NCBI GenBank assembly: GCA_022478985.1
Contig: JAKSZP010009193.1
Location: 310,001 to 374,000 of the forward strand
Origin: Massospora cicadina
Lineage: Eukaryota > Entomophthoromycota > Entomophthoromycetes > Entomophthorales > Entomophthoraceae
DNA length: 64,000 bases
Reading direction: 5' to 3'
Shown here: positions 8,925-18,863 of the stretch, one piece after another
How the letters are laid out: each line of letters begins with the position of its first letter
Numbering within the stretch: position 1 is the stretch's first letter
Position numbers and translations under genes: made by a program
Notes under the pieces: model-generated
The model's input: the letters and a program-made list of their open reading frames with translations, nothing else
Told to the model about the DNA's origin: nothing
Database searches by the model: none

Positions 8925-11900
8925 TTACGCCTGGGCTCCTAAGAGCCTGAGGTGAGGGAAGGGGAGGGAGGAGGCATCGAGAAAGGGAGGGGGGTTTGCG
9001 CGCCAGAGCCGTGCTGCAGTGACAACTGAGCGGGGGAGGGTTGATGACATAGTGCAGACCTTCAGGGCCATCTCAAAGTGTACCTGAAAGTGGGTGATCA
9101 TGTGTGGAAGGGTCCACACCTGCTGGTCAAAGGCAGCACGAAGGAAGGAGTTATGGATGGTCCAGATGGCTGTGGCATAGGCGAGGACACGGAGGGGTCG
9201 GTGGCAACCAGGCAATGTCTGCTCAAACATGAGGTCTTGCACAGGGTGTCCAGACCAGGGCTGAGCATGGAGGAGCGCGCGGGCCTTTGGCCAAAATGCG
9301 GCGACACCTGGACAGGTGAAAAAACGATGGAGGTGGGAGTCAATAGGCTCCACACAGCAGGGGCAGCTTCGGTGCTGGAAGGTAGGGCCAGTCTGGTCCC
9401 CTGTCCTGTATGAACAGTGGAGCACTCTCCATAAGGTGTTGGACACCTTTGCTGACAGGATGGGGTGATAGACGTCCTTCCACAATTCCTTAAGGTCAAA
9501 TCTCACGGAGGGAGGGAGAAGCTCAAGGAGTCTTGGGCGGATGGGAGGACGATCTTGGGGGTTGAGGCGAGTTGTGACAACTTGTCCATTGTGCACAATT
9601 GTATGACGACGTGGGCTGAGGCCAGGGCCTTCCCTTCTGTATGGGAAGGCATGGTGGATCCGCGCGCCTACTCGTTTCAGGGCAAGGAGAGCCTGGTTCC
9701 AGTAGGGGGATGAGGATGGTTTTAGGCGATGGCCTGGGTGGTTTGTGAGCCACTCCCTAATGAGGTCAGAGATGCTCTAGGAAGACCCAGAGCTGCTGAC
9801 ACTGACTGGCGGAGGGCGGGCGCCCATTGGGGCATGGGGGTCGCGTCCCAGCAGACAATCGGCCATAGGAACTTCAGGAAGATTGTGGTGGCGTGGGATC
9901 GCGTGTCCAGAAGCCCTAGGCCCCCTTCATTGCAGGGTCGGGGTAATGGTTGAGAGGGCTATTGGTGGATGGTTTGAGCCCCAGATCCAACAGCGGAGGA
10001 GTACATTGAGCCGCGTATAAAAGGCATCTGTGAATGGGCAGACGTGCGCTAGGAACCAGACTTTGGAGAGGAGGAACACATTGGCCATCAGAGCTCGACC
10101 CTGGGGGGTGATGTGCCACCGGTTCCAGCTGGCAATCCTGGAGTTAACTGCTGCAAGGAGCAAGTCCTCATTGTCTTTTAGCGCAACTCCTTGTTGGTTG
10201 GTGAGAACGCCCAGGTGACGGAAGGTACCGCGCTCAGGTTCAATACCAAATGGTGGGGGGAAGGTGGGGGAGCCGACCTGTACAACTGTTGTCTTGGAGG
10301 TGTTGACCATGGCGTTGGACGCCTTGGTGTACCTCTCAATGGTCACAGCAGCGAGGGCAACATCCCCAGGGCAGCCAAATGCAATGGCAGTGTCATCTGC
10401 AAATGCCATGGTGCGTGTGGGGGCTTTACCTGGGACCGGAATCCCTGTTAGCTTGTCCTGTAAGGAAGCCAAGAGGGGGTCAAGGGTGATGTTAAAAAGG
10501 ATAGGGCTCAGGGGGTCCCCTTGCCGGAGACCTTGTCCAACTGGTACTGCCACTGTAAAACCTATTGGCGCCAGGACTCTGGTGTGGAGCTGGTCATAGA
10601 GCGCTGATATCCAGCGCCTAGCTGCGGGTGGGAGATGGAAGCGGGCCAGGGAAGCATCAATATACTTCCAGGCTACCCGATCATATGCTTTCTCCATATC
10701 CAGAAGAGCCACAAAGCCATTCACCTTACGAGAGTTAGCAGTCAAAGTCACGTGAAGGTCATTATAGTTGTCCCATAACGACCTCCCCGGAATAAAACCG
10801 TACTGGGATGGGGAGAGGCGAGGTGACACCCATTTGGTGATGCGGTTGGCCAGAAGCTTCGTGAAGAGCTTGTGGTCTGTGTTGATCAACGCTATGGGGC
10901 GCCAGTTCGCCAGGTTCTCACGGTCTGACTTCTTGTGAATGAGGGTCGTGATTGAGCCTCTGAGTCGGGGAGGACCTCGCCATTCACCAAGAGTGCAGCG
11001 AAGAGGTCGCGGAGGGTTCTGGCTATCACTGCAGGTTCCAGAAGGTACACCTCAAAGGGTATTCCGTCTGGGCCTGGGGCTTTAAGCCGTGGGGATTTCA
11101 GAAGGGTTTCCATCACCTCCTGGATGGAAATAGGCGCCAGTAGAGCCTCATCAGCCCGTGGGTCAATGGGCGGCTCTGGAGCCCGCCACAGGAAGTCTTG
11201 GATATCCGATGGGTCCACCTGGGTGGCATGGAAGAGGCTGGAGTAGAAGCGGTGTAATTCCTGCGTGATTTCCTCCTTATCTGAAGTGGTTGTAGTGCCA
11301 ATCTTCAGTGCAGTAATATCCTGCGCTGTTGACCGGGCTTTCTGTTTCTGAAAGAAGAAGCGGGTGGGGCGTTCCCATTGAGCATAGTAACGAGATGTTG
11401 TAAAGTTTGCTGCCCGTTCTTCCTGCAGTGTGAGCTCCAAGCGGAGTGCTTCCTGCGCCGCTTCCCAGTCTTCCAACCATCTGGGAGAGGGCGAAGGCTG
11501 GCAGTTTCGCTCTAGATGTCTGATTCTGGCTTCCGCCCTTTTGACTCTGGCGCGAGCTGCAGTCATCTGGGCTTTGGCACAGTTGTAAGCAACGCAGGTG
11601 ATGCCCTCTTTGGTCACCGCCCATCTAGCCTTGTGGTCAAGCAGGTGGGGTGGGGGAGGTGAGAGTCTCTCCCGGATGGTCATAGACAGCTTCTCTTTAG
11701 TGAAGGGGTTGTTGAGAAGAGCTGGGGAAACCCTAGGCCAGAACCTACGCGACGGTCTAAGTGTGGTGGTGAGGACAACGGTGAGTGACCTGTGATCACT
11801 CAGATGGTTGTCACGAGAGATGGGAGAGGAGACTCGGCCAATTAGCAGGGGGCCAATCAGTGCCATATCTATGCATGACGCTGACTGGAAAGCTCCTCCA

Positions 11901-12471
11901 TCATACTGGATCCTAGTCATGCAATCTAGGCCAGATGCGGAGGGTGGAAGCGCATCTATAAAGCCGCTCAGGCGAAGGAAATCCTGGAGGCGACTTGATC
12001 CAGGGCGTTCCTTTGCTGCAGGGGGTAAGAGTCACGGACGCGACTTATGGTTGTGTTGAAATCTCCTAAGAGGACTGTACACCGTGGGAGATTGAGTTGG
12101 AGGAGCTCTTCCAAGAGCCGATTTTGCTCTTGACCTGCATTAGGCAGGTAGATGCTTGCAGCGAAGAAGGAGAAGTCAGGAGTGGTGAGTTTGGCCAGTA
12201 TGAGGCGGCCACCTAGATATTGTGAAAAAGAATGGGTTTTAACCCGGGGATTCAAAACAATAAGGGCGGCATGGTTTGTCCAGAAGGAGTTGCCTCCAAA
12301 CTGTTCATTCCATGCAGATTGTTCGTGGGGGAGGATATGGGGCTCCTGGACAGCAGCGATGTCAATTTGTGCTGACCTGAAGTTTTGGAGGAGGTGGGCT
12401 CTCCGCTTAAAGTCCTGCAACCCATTTGCGTTGATGGATTGCAGGGCCAGGGTGCTGCCATGGGGACTCAT
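8925..12471 (-). pseudogene. LINE-B ORF3: AP endonuclease and reverse transcriptase, frameshifted
   Basis: About 1180 codons. It starts MSPHGSTLALQSINANGLQD with the AP-endonuclease signatures AAVQEPHI (Glu of the active site), LLGDFN and, after a shift near 11988, LSDHRS. After the linker, RT has LKAPGPDGIPFEVYLLEP; after a second shift near 10962 come LANWRPIALINTDHK, LLDMEKAYDRVAW, GLRQGDPLSPILFN and AFADDTAIAF, the catalytic xADD box. Further shifts fall near 9930 and between about 9750 and 9600. The C-terminus has a Cys/His motif, CPCCVEPIDSHLHRFFTC, as in L1-like and Tad-like elements. It nicks target DNA and primes reverse transcription there. There are almost no premature stops other than those caused by frame changes, so the lesions are single-base indels. 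As given it cannot make the full enzyme. Confidence 0.92.
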
Positions 12472-12508
12472 AGCTGTTCCCCTCCATGTCCTGGGGGGTT
12501 GCCAGCGC

Positions 12509-14038
12509 TTAAACCTGCTGCTGTGAGGCGGCTAGTTTTGAGTCCTTTAGCTTGACTATTAGCTGCAATCCGTGAGGAGCGTCGAGGGTTCTGAGGGGGA
12601 GGAGAGGGTGGGGGGCGGAGGACCCAGTAAGCCAGCCTAGGATGCTGCCCCCACTCCGTTGCAGGGGAAGGACCTGAGGGTGCTCAATGGTGACCTCCGC
12701 GGTGTCCCCATTTGATGAGTCTGAGTCCATATTCACTTCCTCCAACACTTCAAAGGATCCGCGCGAAATGGACTGTGGGGTTGGGGTAGGACTCTTTGAG
12801 GTGGCACTTCTACCACAGGCCGCGAGTTGCCAGTCCATGCTGGTGGGCATAGCTCCATTGGGAGCTGAGGGCTGATGCGATAAATCGCTGGTGGAGGTTG
12901 GTGGGGGTGCCGCGGAGCCCTGAGTGGGGGTGGCTGACGAGGGGCACCCTGTGGGAGATGCCTTGCGCTTGGTGAGAGAGGGAGTTGACTCTGGGAGATT
13001 GGAGGGGGTGCCCATTGGAAGGGGGGCATGAGCGCGAAGGTATCCCACACCAATAGTGGGGTTAGCTGTTTCAACTGCTAGGCGTAAGGCCTCAGGGGAC
13101 AGGTCTTGAACGGGAACCCATTGTGTGGGTTGTGGAATTGCTGCTGCAGCCATGTGGGATCGTTTTTGGCCTGGTTTAGGCCCCTGGGTGGTGGCTAAGA
13201 GGGCTTGTTTTCGAGCTGTGCAGCCACTATACAAGTGTCCAAGGGCGTTACACCATGAACACCGGGGGCGCGCCTGATCAGGGTCGACAAAAAAGATCTC
13301 AGGGCATGCCCCAACTACCGCCACACGAGGAATAACCTCAATGTTACAGGATACAGTGGGGGAGGGGATGAACGACGCTCTAGCAGTGCGAGCTCTTTGA
13401 GTGGGAGCATAGTAAGAGGGGACGCTAAAGTCCACTGAAAGAACAGACCCAAACTCCATTAAGCCACGATGGAGTGCCAGTTTAAGAGACTCAGGATCAA
13501 CAGTCGTTGGTAGGTTGGAAAAGGTAACCCATGAAATTTTCTCCAGGTGAGAGCGTGTGCAGAAGATGCGAAGAGATCCGCGTGGAATAATGACCTGGAG
13601 GGTGGCAGCATGGTCAGCAAGGGCAGCTTCAGTGAAGCCCACATCGATGTAGTGGCCCTCCACTGATTCATGGATGGTGGTGTTAATAGGGAATGTCTCC
13701 GCAATTGCTGCAAAGTATGAGAAGTAATCCTCTGTATAGAATTCAACAGGGTTATGCCCATAATAAAGGCGAATTGCGTGGGAGAGGGTTGAGCGAGGTA
13801 GAGCTTTTTGCGCTCTAGTTTCGGCCCATTTCTTCTTAACATCAGCAATAAACGCCACTTCACGGGGATCAGCTTTGGGTAGCGTTGGTGCCAGAGGTTT
13901 TTGCCACGCCCCAGTGGCTCCTTTGGTACGTTTGTGTTTGCTTTGGGCTGCAATTGCAGGTTGAGTGTGAGCTGGTGGTTTGGACAAGTTTGCGGAGTTC
14001 CCTTGTTTCTGGAATGTTACAGCAGTTGCTGGCGTCAT
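12509..14038 (-). CDS. LINE-B ORF2: RNA-binding, CCHC zinc-knuckle protein
   Basis: 509 residues, uninterrupted. The start ATG at 14038 overlaps the TGA of the upstream ORF (ATGA). The N-terminal 60 residues are basic. Residues about 60-240 form a folded region that LINE-C ORF1 also has (VTFSNLPTTVDPESLKLAL and GLMEFGSVLSVDF resemble an RRM-type strand-helix pattern). A CX2CX4HX4C knuckle, CSWCNALGHLYSGC, lies near residue 260. The C-terminal half is Ser/Pro/Thr-rich and low in complexity. This is the usual ORF1p layout: it coats element RNA and aids target-primed reverse transcription. The ORF ends 37 bases before the endonuclease ATG at 12471, so the last ORF is separate. Confidence 0.88.
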   Translation of the reverse strand: MTPATAVTFQKQGNSANLSKPPAHTQPAIAAQSKHKRTKGATGAWQKPLAPTLPKADPREVAFIADVKKKWAETRAQKALPRSTLSHAIRLYYGHNPVEFYTEDYFSYFAAIAETFPINTTIHESVEGHYIDVGFTEAALADHAATLQVIIPRGSLRIFCTRSHLEKISWVTFSNLPTTVDPESLKLALHRGLMEFGSVLSVDFSVPSYYAPTQRARTARASFIPSPTVSCNIEVIPRVAVVGACPEIFFVDPDQARPRCSWCNALGHLYSGCTARKQALLATTQGPKPGQKRSHMAAAAIPQPTQWVPVQDLSPEALRLAVETANPTIGVGYLRAHAPLPMGTPSNLPESTPSLTKRKASPTGCPSSATPTQGSAAPPPTSTSDLSHQPSAPNGAMPTSMDWQLAACGRSATSKSPTPTPQSISRGSFEVLEEVNMDSDSSNGDTAEVTIEHPQVLPLQRSGGSILGWLTGSSAPHPLLPLRTLDAPHGLQLIVKLKDSKLAASQQQV

Positions 14039-15612
14039 ATTAAATTGTGGGGCGGTTTGTTGGGCCTCGCTAGATTTTGGGGAGGCCCATCCAGATTGGA
14101 ATTAACTCCAGCCAGTTGGGAGGAGGGAGATGTTTCATCACCATCCCAATCTATTTGGGTAAATTCAGCCCGAGTATTTGCTGTGATTTCGTGGGCAAAA
14201 CTCACTGGCTGATTGGTGAATTGGTCGTTTTCAGCATATTGAGATAAAGTGCTGACTTGAGAAGTGCCGATTATGGGGTTTAAATGGGATGGGTGAGATT
14301 GGAACTGGTGTGAAGTTCCAAAATCTGAACCATTTAAATCTCCATTGGGAAGAGTAGATTGTCCCAATTTGGTGCTTAGTGAACCAGAATGTGCGGCTAA
14401 TCCAACCTTACATCCGAGGGTTTGGGGGCCAGGTGATTGTTGGGCCTCACTAAATTGGGGAGTCCCATCCAGATTAAAATTAACTCCAGCCAATTGGGAG
14501 GAGGGAGATGTTTCATCACCATCCCAATCTATTTGGGTAAATTCATCCCGAGTGTTTGCTGTGATTTCGTGGGCAAAACTCATTGGCTGATTAGTGAATT
14601 GGTCGTTTTCAGCATATTGCGATAAAGTGCCGACTTGAGAAGTGCCAATTACGGGGTTTAAATGGGACGGGTGAGATTGGAACTGGTGTGAAGTTCCAAA
14701 ATCTGAACCATTTGAATCCTCATTGGGAAGAGTAGATTGTCCCAATTTGGTGCTTAGTGAACCAGAATGTGCGGCTAATCCAACCTTACATCCGAGGGTT
14801 TGGGGGCCAGGTGATTGTTGGGCCTCGCTAAATTGGGGAGTCCCATCCAGATTAAAATTAACTCCAGCCAATTGGGAGGAGGGAGATGTTTCATCACCAT
14901 CCCAATCTATTTGGGTAAATTCATCCCGAGTGTTTGCTGTGATTTCGTGGGCAAAACTCATTGGCTGATTAGTGAATTGGTCGTTTTCAGCATATTGCGA
15001 TAAAGTGCCGACTTGAGAAGTGCCAATTACGGGGTTTAAATGGGACGGGTGAGATTGGAACTGGTGTGAAGTTCCAAAATCTGAACCATTTGAATCCTCA
15101 TTGGGAAGAGTAGATTGTCCCAATTTGGTGCTTAGTGAACCAGAATGTGCGGCTAATCCAACCTTACATCTGAGGATTTGGGGGCCAGGTAGCTGGGTAT
15201 CGCCCCTCATGGAGGGAGCCAGAAACACGGCGTCAGCAATAATAGATGGGGCTGAATTGGCTGACACAATGGGGGAGGTGAATGTCTGGATGGGCTGAGT
15301 TGCATTCAACTGAGCAGACGCCATTAAAACAGCATGGGTGATGGCCTCCATGGTTGGAGGGGGCCCAGCGGGTTGGTGGGAGGCAGCACACACAGAGCTG
15401 TTAGGCGTGCAGGTTGCAGAAGTGCGATCAGGTGAACTGGCGCTAGTTGGAGTAGCTCCAGGTTGGGGGGTGGTGCCTGCTTTCATGGCTGCTGCTTGAG
15501 AGCGGGTGATTCTGGTTGACCCTGAGGTGGGTAACCGAGGGTTGCTTCGTTTGGGGGTGGTGCTGGCTCGTTTGGCATAGCCTGCGGGTTCTTTTGCGGG
15601 GTTTCCCGCCAT
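14035..15612 (-). CDS. LINE-B ORF1: 525-residue protein with three 126-residue repeats
   Basis: Uninterrupted ORF starting MAGNPAKEPAGYAKRASTTP. Residues 1-140 are basic and Ser/Thr/Pro/Ala-rich (TRITRSQAAAMKAG). From about residue 142 three near-identical 126-residue units follow, each with CKVGLAAHSGSLSTKLGQST, DFGTSHQFQSHPSHLNPV and FTQIDWDGDETSPSSQLAGV. The repeats are polar and acidic, rich in Gln, Asn, Ser and Asp, with no membrane segment and one Cys each. No family is recognised. Its TGA is shared with the ATG of the CCHC ORF, which suggests translation by termination and reinitiation. LINE-C has no counterpart upstream of its CCHC ORF. Possible roles (RNP scaffold, disordered condensate-forming protein) are inference only. 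Confidence 0.85.
   Translation of the reverse strand: MAGNPAKEPAGYAKRASTTPKRSNPRLPTSGSTRITRSQAAAMKAGTTPQPGATPTSASSPDRTSATCTPNSSVCAASHQPAGPPPTMEAITHAVLMASAQLNATQPIQTFTSPIVSANSAPSIIADAVFLAPSMRGDTQLPGPQILRCKVGLAAHSGSLSTKLGQSTLPNEDSNGSDFGTSHQFQSHPSHLNPVIGTSQVGTLSQYAENDQFTNQPMSFAHEITANTRDEFTQIDWDGDETSPSSQLAGVNFNLDGTPQFSEAQQSPGPQTLGCKVGLAAHSGSLSTKLGQSTLPNEDSNGSDFGTSHQFQSHPSHLNPVIGTSQVGTLSQYAENDQFTNQPMSFAHEITANTRDEFTQIDWDGDETSPSSQLAGVNFNLDGTPQFSEAQQSPGPQTLGCKVGLAAHSGSLSTKLGQSTLPNGDLNGSDFGTSHQFQSHPSHLNPIIGTSQVSTLSQYAENDQFTNQPVSFAHEITANTRAEFTQIDWDGDETSPSSQLAGVNSNLDGPPQNLARPNKPPHNLI
14054..15187 (-). repeat. Three tandem 378-bp repeats in LINE-B ORF1
   Basis: Recurring markers (for example the codon block at 14345, 14723 and 15101 on the plus strand) are exactly 378 bp apart. 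The middle and promoter-proximal units differ at very few bases; the unit nearest the ORF end is more diverged. 378 is 126 codons, so unit number can change without breaking the frame. Confidence 0.93.
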
Positions 15613-15631
15613 ATTTGCTAATAGTTTTCGT

Positions 15632-15703
15632 AAATCTCTTTAGTGGAGCTAAATTTCAGGCTGAATTGATTTTCGAAAAGTGATGCTTAGCAGAAAGAGA
15701 TTT
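15632..15703 (-). other. Terminal hairpin in the LINE-B 5' UTR
   Basis: In element orientation the first ten bases, AAATCTCTTT, are the exact reverse complement of AAAGAGATTT 62 bases on (15632-15641). The pair encloses most of the 91-bp 5' UTR. The outer arm coincides with the first base of the element as fixed by the target duplication. Confidence 0.6.
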
Positions 15704-17776
15704 GATAGCCCTACTGCTTTGATATTTGAAGAAGAACAATTTGAGCATATATTAATACCTGAGTCTCATTGCATCACTTGGCCAGCCACTGAAGCTGTGA
15801 GAGACCTTACCCATGGCATCCTTAACCCTGGTGACATTGCATCTCATGAATGAGCATTTTTGGTAGAGGAATGCCACTTGTTTCTCTATGAGACTAGTGT
15901 CCTCCCAGAGACCTATGGTCAGCTTACAAATTTGACCACCTATATATGTAAGTTTGCTCATCCTGCCTTGGTCTATATGATGCATCTCTTAGCTGGCCAT
16001 CATGAAGAGCTTCATCAACACCTAGATACCCATGCAGCTCTGAATTTAGCCTATGATAAGCTGTATAAACTGACCTCTGAACATCTTGGAGCAGTTAGAT
16101 CTGGTGTGGAAGCTAATTGCAACTTCATCATACAGCTGCATGACTGACTTGCTACTATGGACACTGGGATTGTAAAGTATGTCAAGGAGGCCATGAAGAT
16201 ATTCTGGGATGAACTGAATGCATCCTCCACTAGTACCTGCTCATTGTTGGAGGAGTTGGCTAAAGAACTTGAAAAGCAAAATGAGCAAACACATTGTGAC
16301 CTTTCAGCCCCCAACTCCATCCTTCAAGAGAAATATGAACAACATGTGGCTGTGGTGGAGCGGCAGTTAATTCAGGCCTTTTCACGTGTTGATGAGATTG
16401 AACGTCATCTGTTGCTTGAACCATCTAGTGCTACCACCACCTTCGCAGCCAAGGTTGTTCAGCTAGAAAAGGAGCTAGCTCTCAAAGCTTTGTTTGAAAA
16501 TACCAAATTTTTGGCACATCACCTAATTGAATGCAAAATCAAAGTAAAAGCAATAAAAGCTTCTCTGGAAAGACCTGTGCTGTTGAAGAAAGTATTTAGT
16601 TGACTAACGCAGGTTGAGTGGAAGTATGGGCAGATTAAGGAGGGGGTACAAGGCCCAGCTCCCACTCTCATGATGATGAAGAGTGTAAACAAATGAAAGA
16701 AGAGCTGAAGAACCATGTGAAAGCTGTGGAAACTGCTCAATTAAACCTAAGCTCAATGGTGTCACAACTCCATTTTCAAGTCTCTGCAATGGAAAACTGA
16801 GTGGAAGATCTTAAAACTCATAAATCAGGGATCGAAGCTCAACTGAGACTATGTGAATCTGGGCCCCTAGAAGCCCTCTCTAAAATGGAAACCTGGCTTG
16901 AAGCCATGCATGCCCAATTTGATCACCTTTTATGGACCTTTGATCAGTTAAGCTACCGCTTTGAAACCTCAGAAGCAGAAGCTCCAGCCATTCATACCCT
17001 TATCAGGAATGACTATAATTCATTCAAAACAACGTTTAAAGACAAGTTTATCCCCGGTGAGGGTAGCATTGCTTCGTTTTTATACGTTTATGAAGCAGCT
17101 ATGGAAGGGGTGACTGATCGTCAGAAGGCCAAACATATCCTCTCCTGTTTGGGCCGCATGGCACAGGAGGTGATGGTCCCACATATGGATGCTCTTAGCA
17201 CCTGGTCCAAAGTTAAAGAGGCCCTCATAAACACGTTTGGTTCAAAACAGGCTTTAAGTATGAAAAAGCAAGCTTTTATGTTTGAGTATCCAAAAAGGAG
17301 AGTCAGTGGTCACCTTTGTGGAACAATTTTATATGGAAGCACAGACATTGTTAACTTCAAAGATGTTAACTTTGGATGATGCTGTAGCCACCGTTTTGAC
17401 TGGAGTGGCTACTTACCCATCGCTAGCAATGCACACCACCTCAGTTAAACGCTATTTCCATACCGTTCAAGACATCAAGGAGACGTCAATAGATGTCACT
17501 GATTTCCATAAGCCTGAAGTTCCATGTGGAGCGGTATCTCATCCTCACATTTTAACCATTGAGGATCAAAGCCTAAGCCTCGAGCCCTAGCTATTGAAGA
17601 CAAGAAGGAGCCTCCTCAGACAATGGGCCCTGAAGAGCAAAACCCCAAAGCAAAACGTCCTGAATGCCCTCGGTGTGAATACTGCAACAAGTTTGGACAC
17701 AATGAGGCTGTGTGCTGGAAAAAGAAAGCTGACACCGAGGAACAGGAGCAGGGAAAAGAAATGTCAGCATAGGGAA
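15704..17776 (+). pseudogene. Gypsy-B gag, remainder after LINE-B
   Basis: Continues the frame of 8793-8869. First comes a helical region (to about 16800) with coiled-coil heptads such as LEELAKELEKQNEQT and ECKQMKEELKNHV, interrupted by in-frame TGAs at 15851, 16145 and 16601 and a shift near 16660. Next is the capsid-like part: FKTTFKDKFIPGEGSIASFL, YEAAMEGVTDRQKAKHILSC and LSTWSKVKEALINTFGS, then after a shift in an A5 run near 17292, VVTFVEQFYMEAQTLL. The end is a CX2CX4HX4C knuckle, CEYCNKFGHNEAVC (about 17670-17715), and a TAG. Gag packages element RNA into particles. Gypsy-G and Gypsy-F carry the same capsid motifs. Confidence 0.85.
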
Positions 17777-17920
17777 AGGCACACATATTGCTGACAAATC
17801 TCATGTGCCTGACTCATTTAACCAACTTATGCCATTAACTCACGTTACAAATACCCCAGGGGATGATTCGAGGGGGGTACAGATGAGGTCAGCTATTATG
17901 TTGTAGGAGTACCTGCTGAA

Positions 17921-18829
17921 GTGGAAGTCCCTGATTGCTTGAATGCTGGAGGAGTGGATGAAGCCACCATACCTGAAGAGACATATCTCAGCCAAGTTCT
18001 AGGGGAGCCAATCATTATCAATACTGCCAGCGATGCAGATGAGGTGATTTATCACCTTATTCGCCCTATCCAGCATGGCCATACCAGGAAGTTCATCCTG
18101 GAAAGTTACCCCAAGACCGCGTGAAAATTAACCTCCAATTTCCATCTCAATGAGGTCTTAGCGCTATCACCCACTTTTGGGGGGATACTTACAAAAGTCA
18201 AAGTGGTTATCCAAAAAGTTTGGGTGATGGATATCTTAGATACAGGCTCCCTGGTGAATGTAATCTCCTCCAAGTTGATGGAAAAAATCAAACTTGCACC
18301 TAACTTGGAGTACAACCAAGACTTTGGAACCGCTGGTCCTAACAACACCCGCGCACTGGGTGCTTACTCATCCCTTCCCATTCATATTGGGAAGCTTATT
18401 CTATCAGCCCCCACATTGGCTTTGGAGAATAAAAATTATGATATGCTTATAGGTACTCAGTTTATTATTGAATATGATGGCATTATCAATATGAAGCAAG
18501 GGTTCTTGTCGTTGCTCAATTATGAAGTCCCCTTAGTTCTAGCCAACACAGAACCCAGCAAGAAGGATTACACTTGCATGTATACCAACCTTGAAAAAAC
18601 AGTGACTAAAGAAGGGCAGGCTGCCAATGAGCTCCGCACCCTCCTTCCTACATCTCAAGTGGCTGATAAGGTGTTATACTACCATAACTGCATCACCTCA
18701 AGAAGCGATAAGCTTGGTTTGATATGGGAGGGACCTTTCTCTATTAGCTACAAAAGAGGCAATGAATACTCCATCAAATCATTAGCCACAGGAGTTACTA
18801 TAAACTGGGTACATAGCTGTTTCCTATGA
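17921..18829 (+). pseudogene. Gypsy-B protease joined directly to the integrase C-terminal tail
   Basis: One frame, with a single in-frame TGA at 18122. It contains the aspartic protease: ILDTGSLVNVISSKLMEKIK (DTG catalytic triplet), FGTAGPNNTRALGAYSSLP and MLIGTQFI. About 40 codons later the text becomes VTKEGQAANELRTLLPTSQV, VLYYHNCITSR and GPFSISYKRGNEYSIKSL, which in Gypsy-F (about 56760-56960) lies at the very end of pol. Everything between, including RT, RNase H and the integrase catalytic core, is gone, yet the frame is open across the junction (about 18600). Such an element needs enzymes from a relative such as Gypsy-G. Confidence 0.85.
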
Positions 18830-18850
18830 ACCTACACCCCTCCCAACATT

Positions 18851-18863
18851 CTTGAGGGGGCAA
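18851..18863 (+). promoter_or_regulatory. Polypurine tract of Gypsy-B
   Basis: cttgagggggcaa lies immediately before the TG of the 3' LTR. A similar gaggggggt or tgagggggt run precedes the 3' LTRs of Gypsy-C, D and F, the expected plus-strand primer site. Confidence 0.7.

Larger units (their letters stand above)
8870..15703 (-). mobile_element. LINE-B: near-full-length three-ORF non-LTR retrotransposon
   Basis: A 6.8-kb minus-strand element bounded by the perfect 17-bp duplication gatagccctactgcttt (8853-8869 and 15704-15720). In element order: 91-bp 5' UTR, a 525-codon ORF, a 509-codon CCHC ORF joined by ATGA, then endonuclease-reverse transcriptase broken by frameshifts. The 3' end is a short UTR, tgggaccatctagtact and an A tail (8870-8875 plus up to three As shared with the duplication). 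Identical target duplications and long intact ORFs mean a recent insertion. It is the source family of five micro-insertions in this window. Confidence 0.95.

Noticed and set aside
9078..12526. Plus-strand open frames of 60-124 codons across LINE-B
   Set aside because: They are antisense to the endonuclease-RT frames, which carry all family motifs.
14345..15298. Repeated plus-strand open frames opposite LINE-B ORF1
   Set aside because: Shadow of the three 378-bp repeats; the minus-strand ORF is longer, uninterrupted and in the element's direction.
16420..16440. ccatctagtgct in Gypsy-B gag as another LINE-B micro-insertion
   Set aside because: Only part of the motif matches, there is no A tail and no direct repeats; it is in-frame gag sequence.
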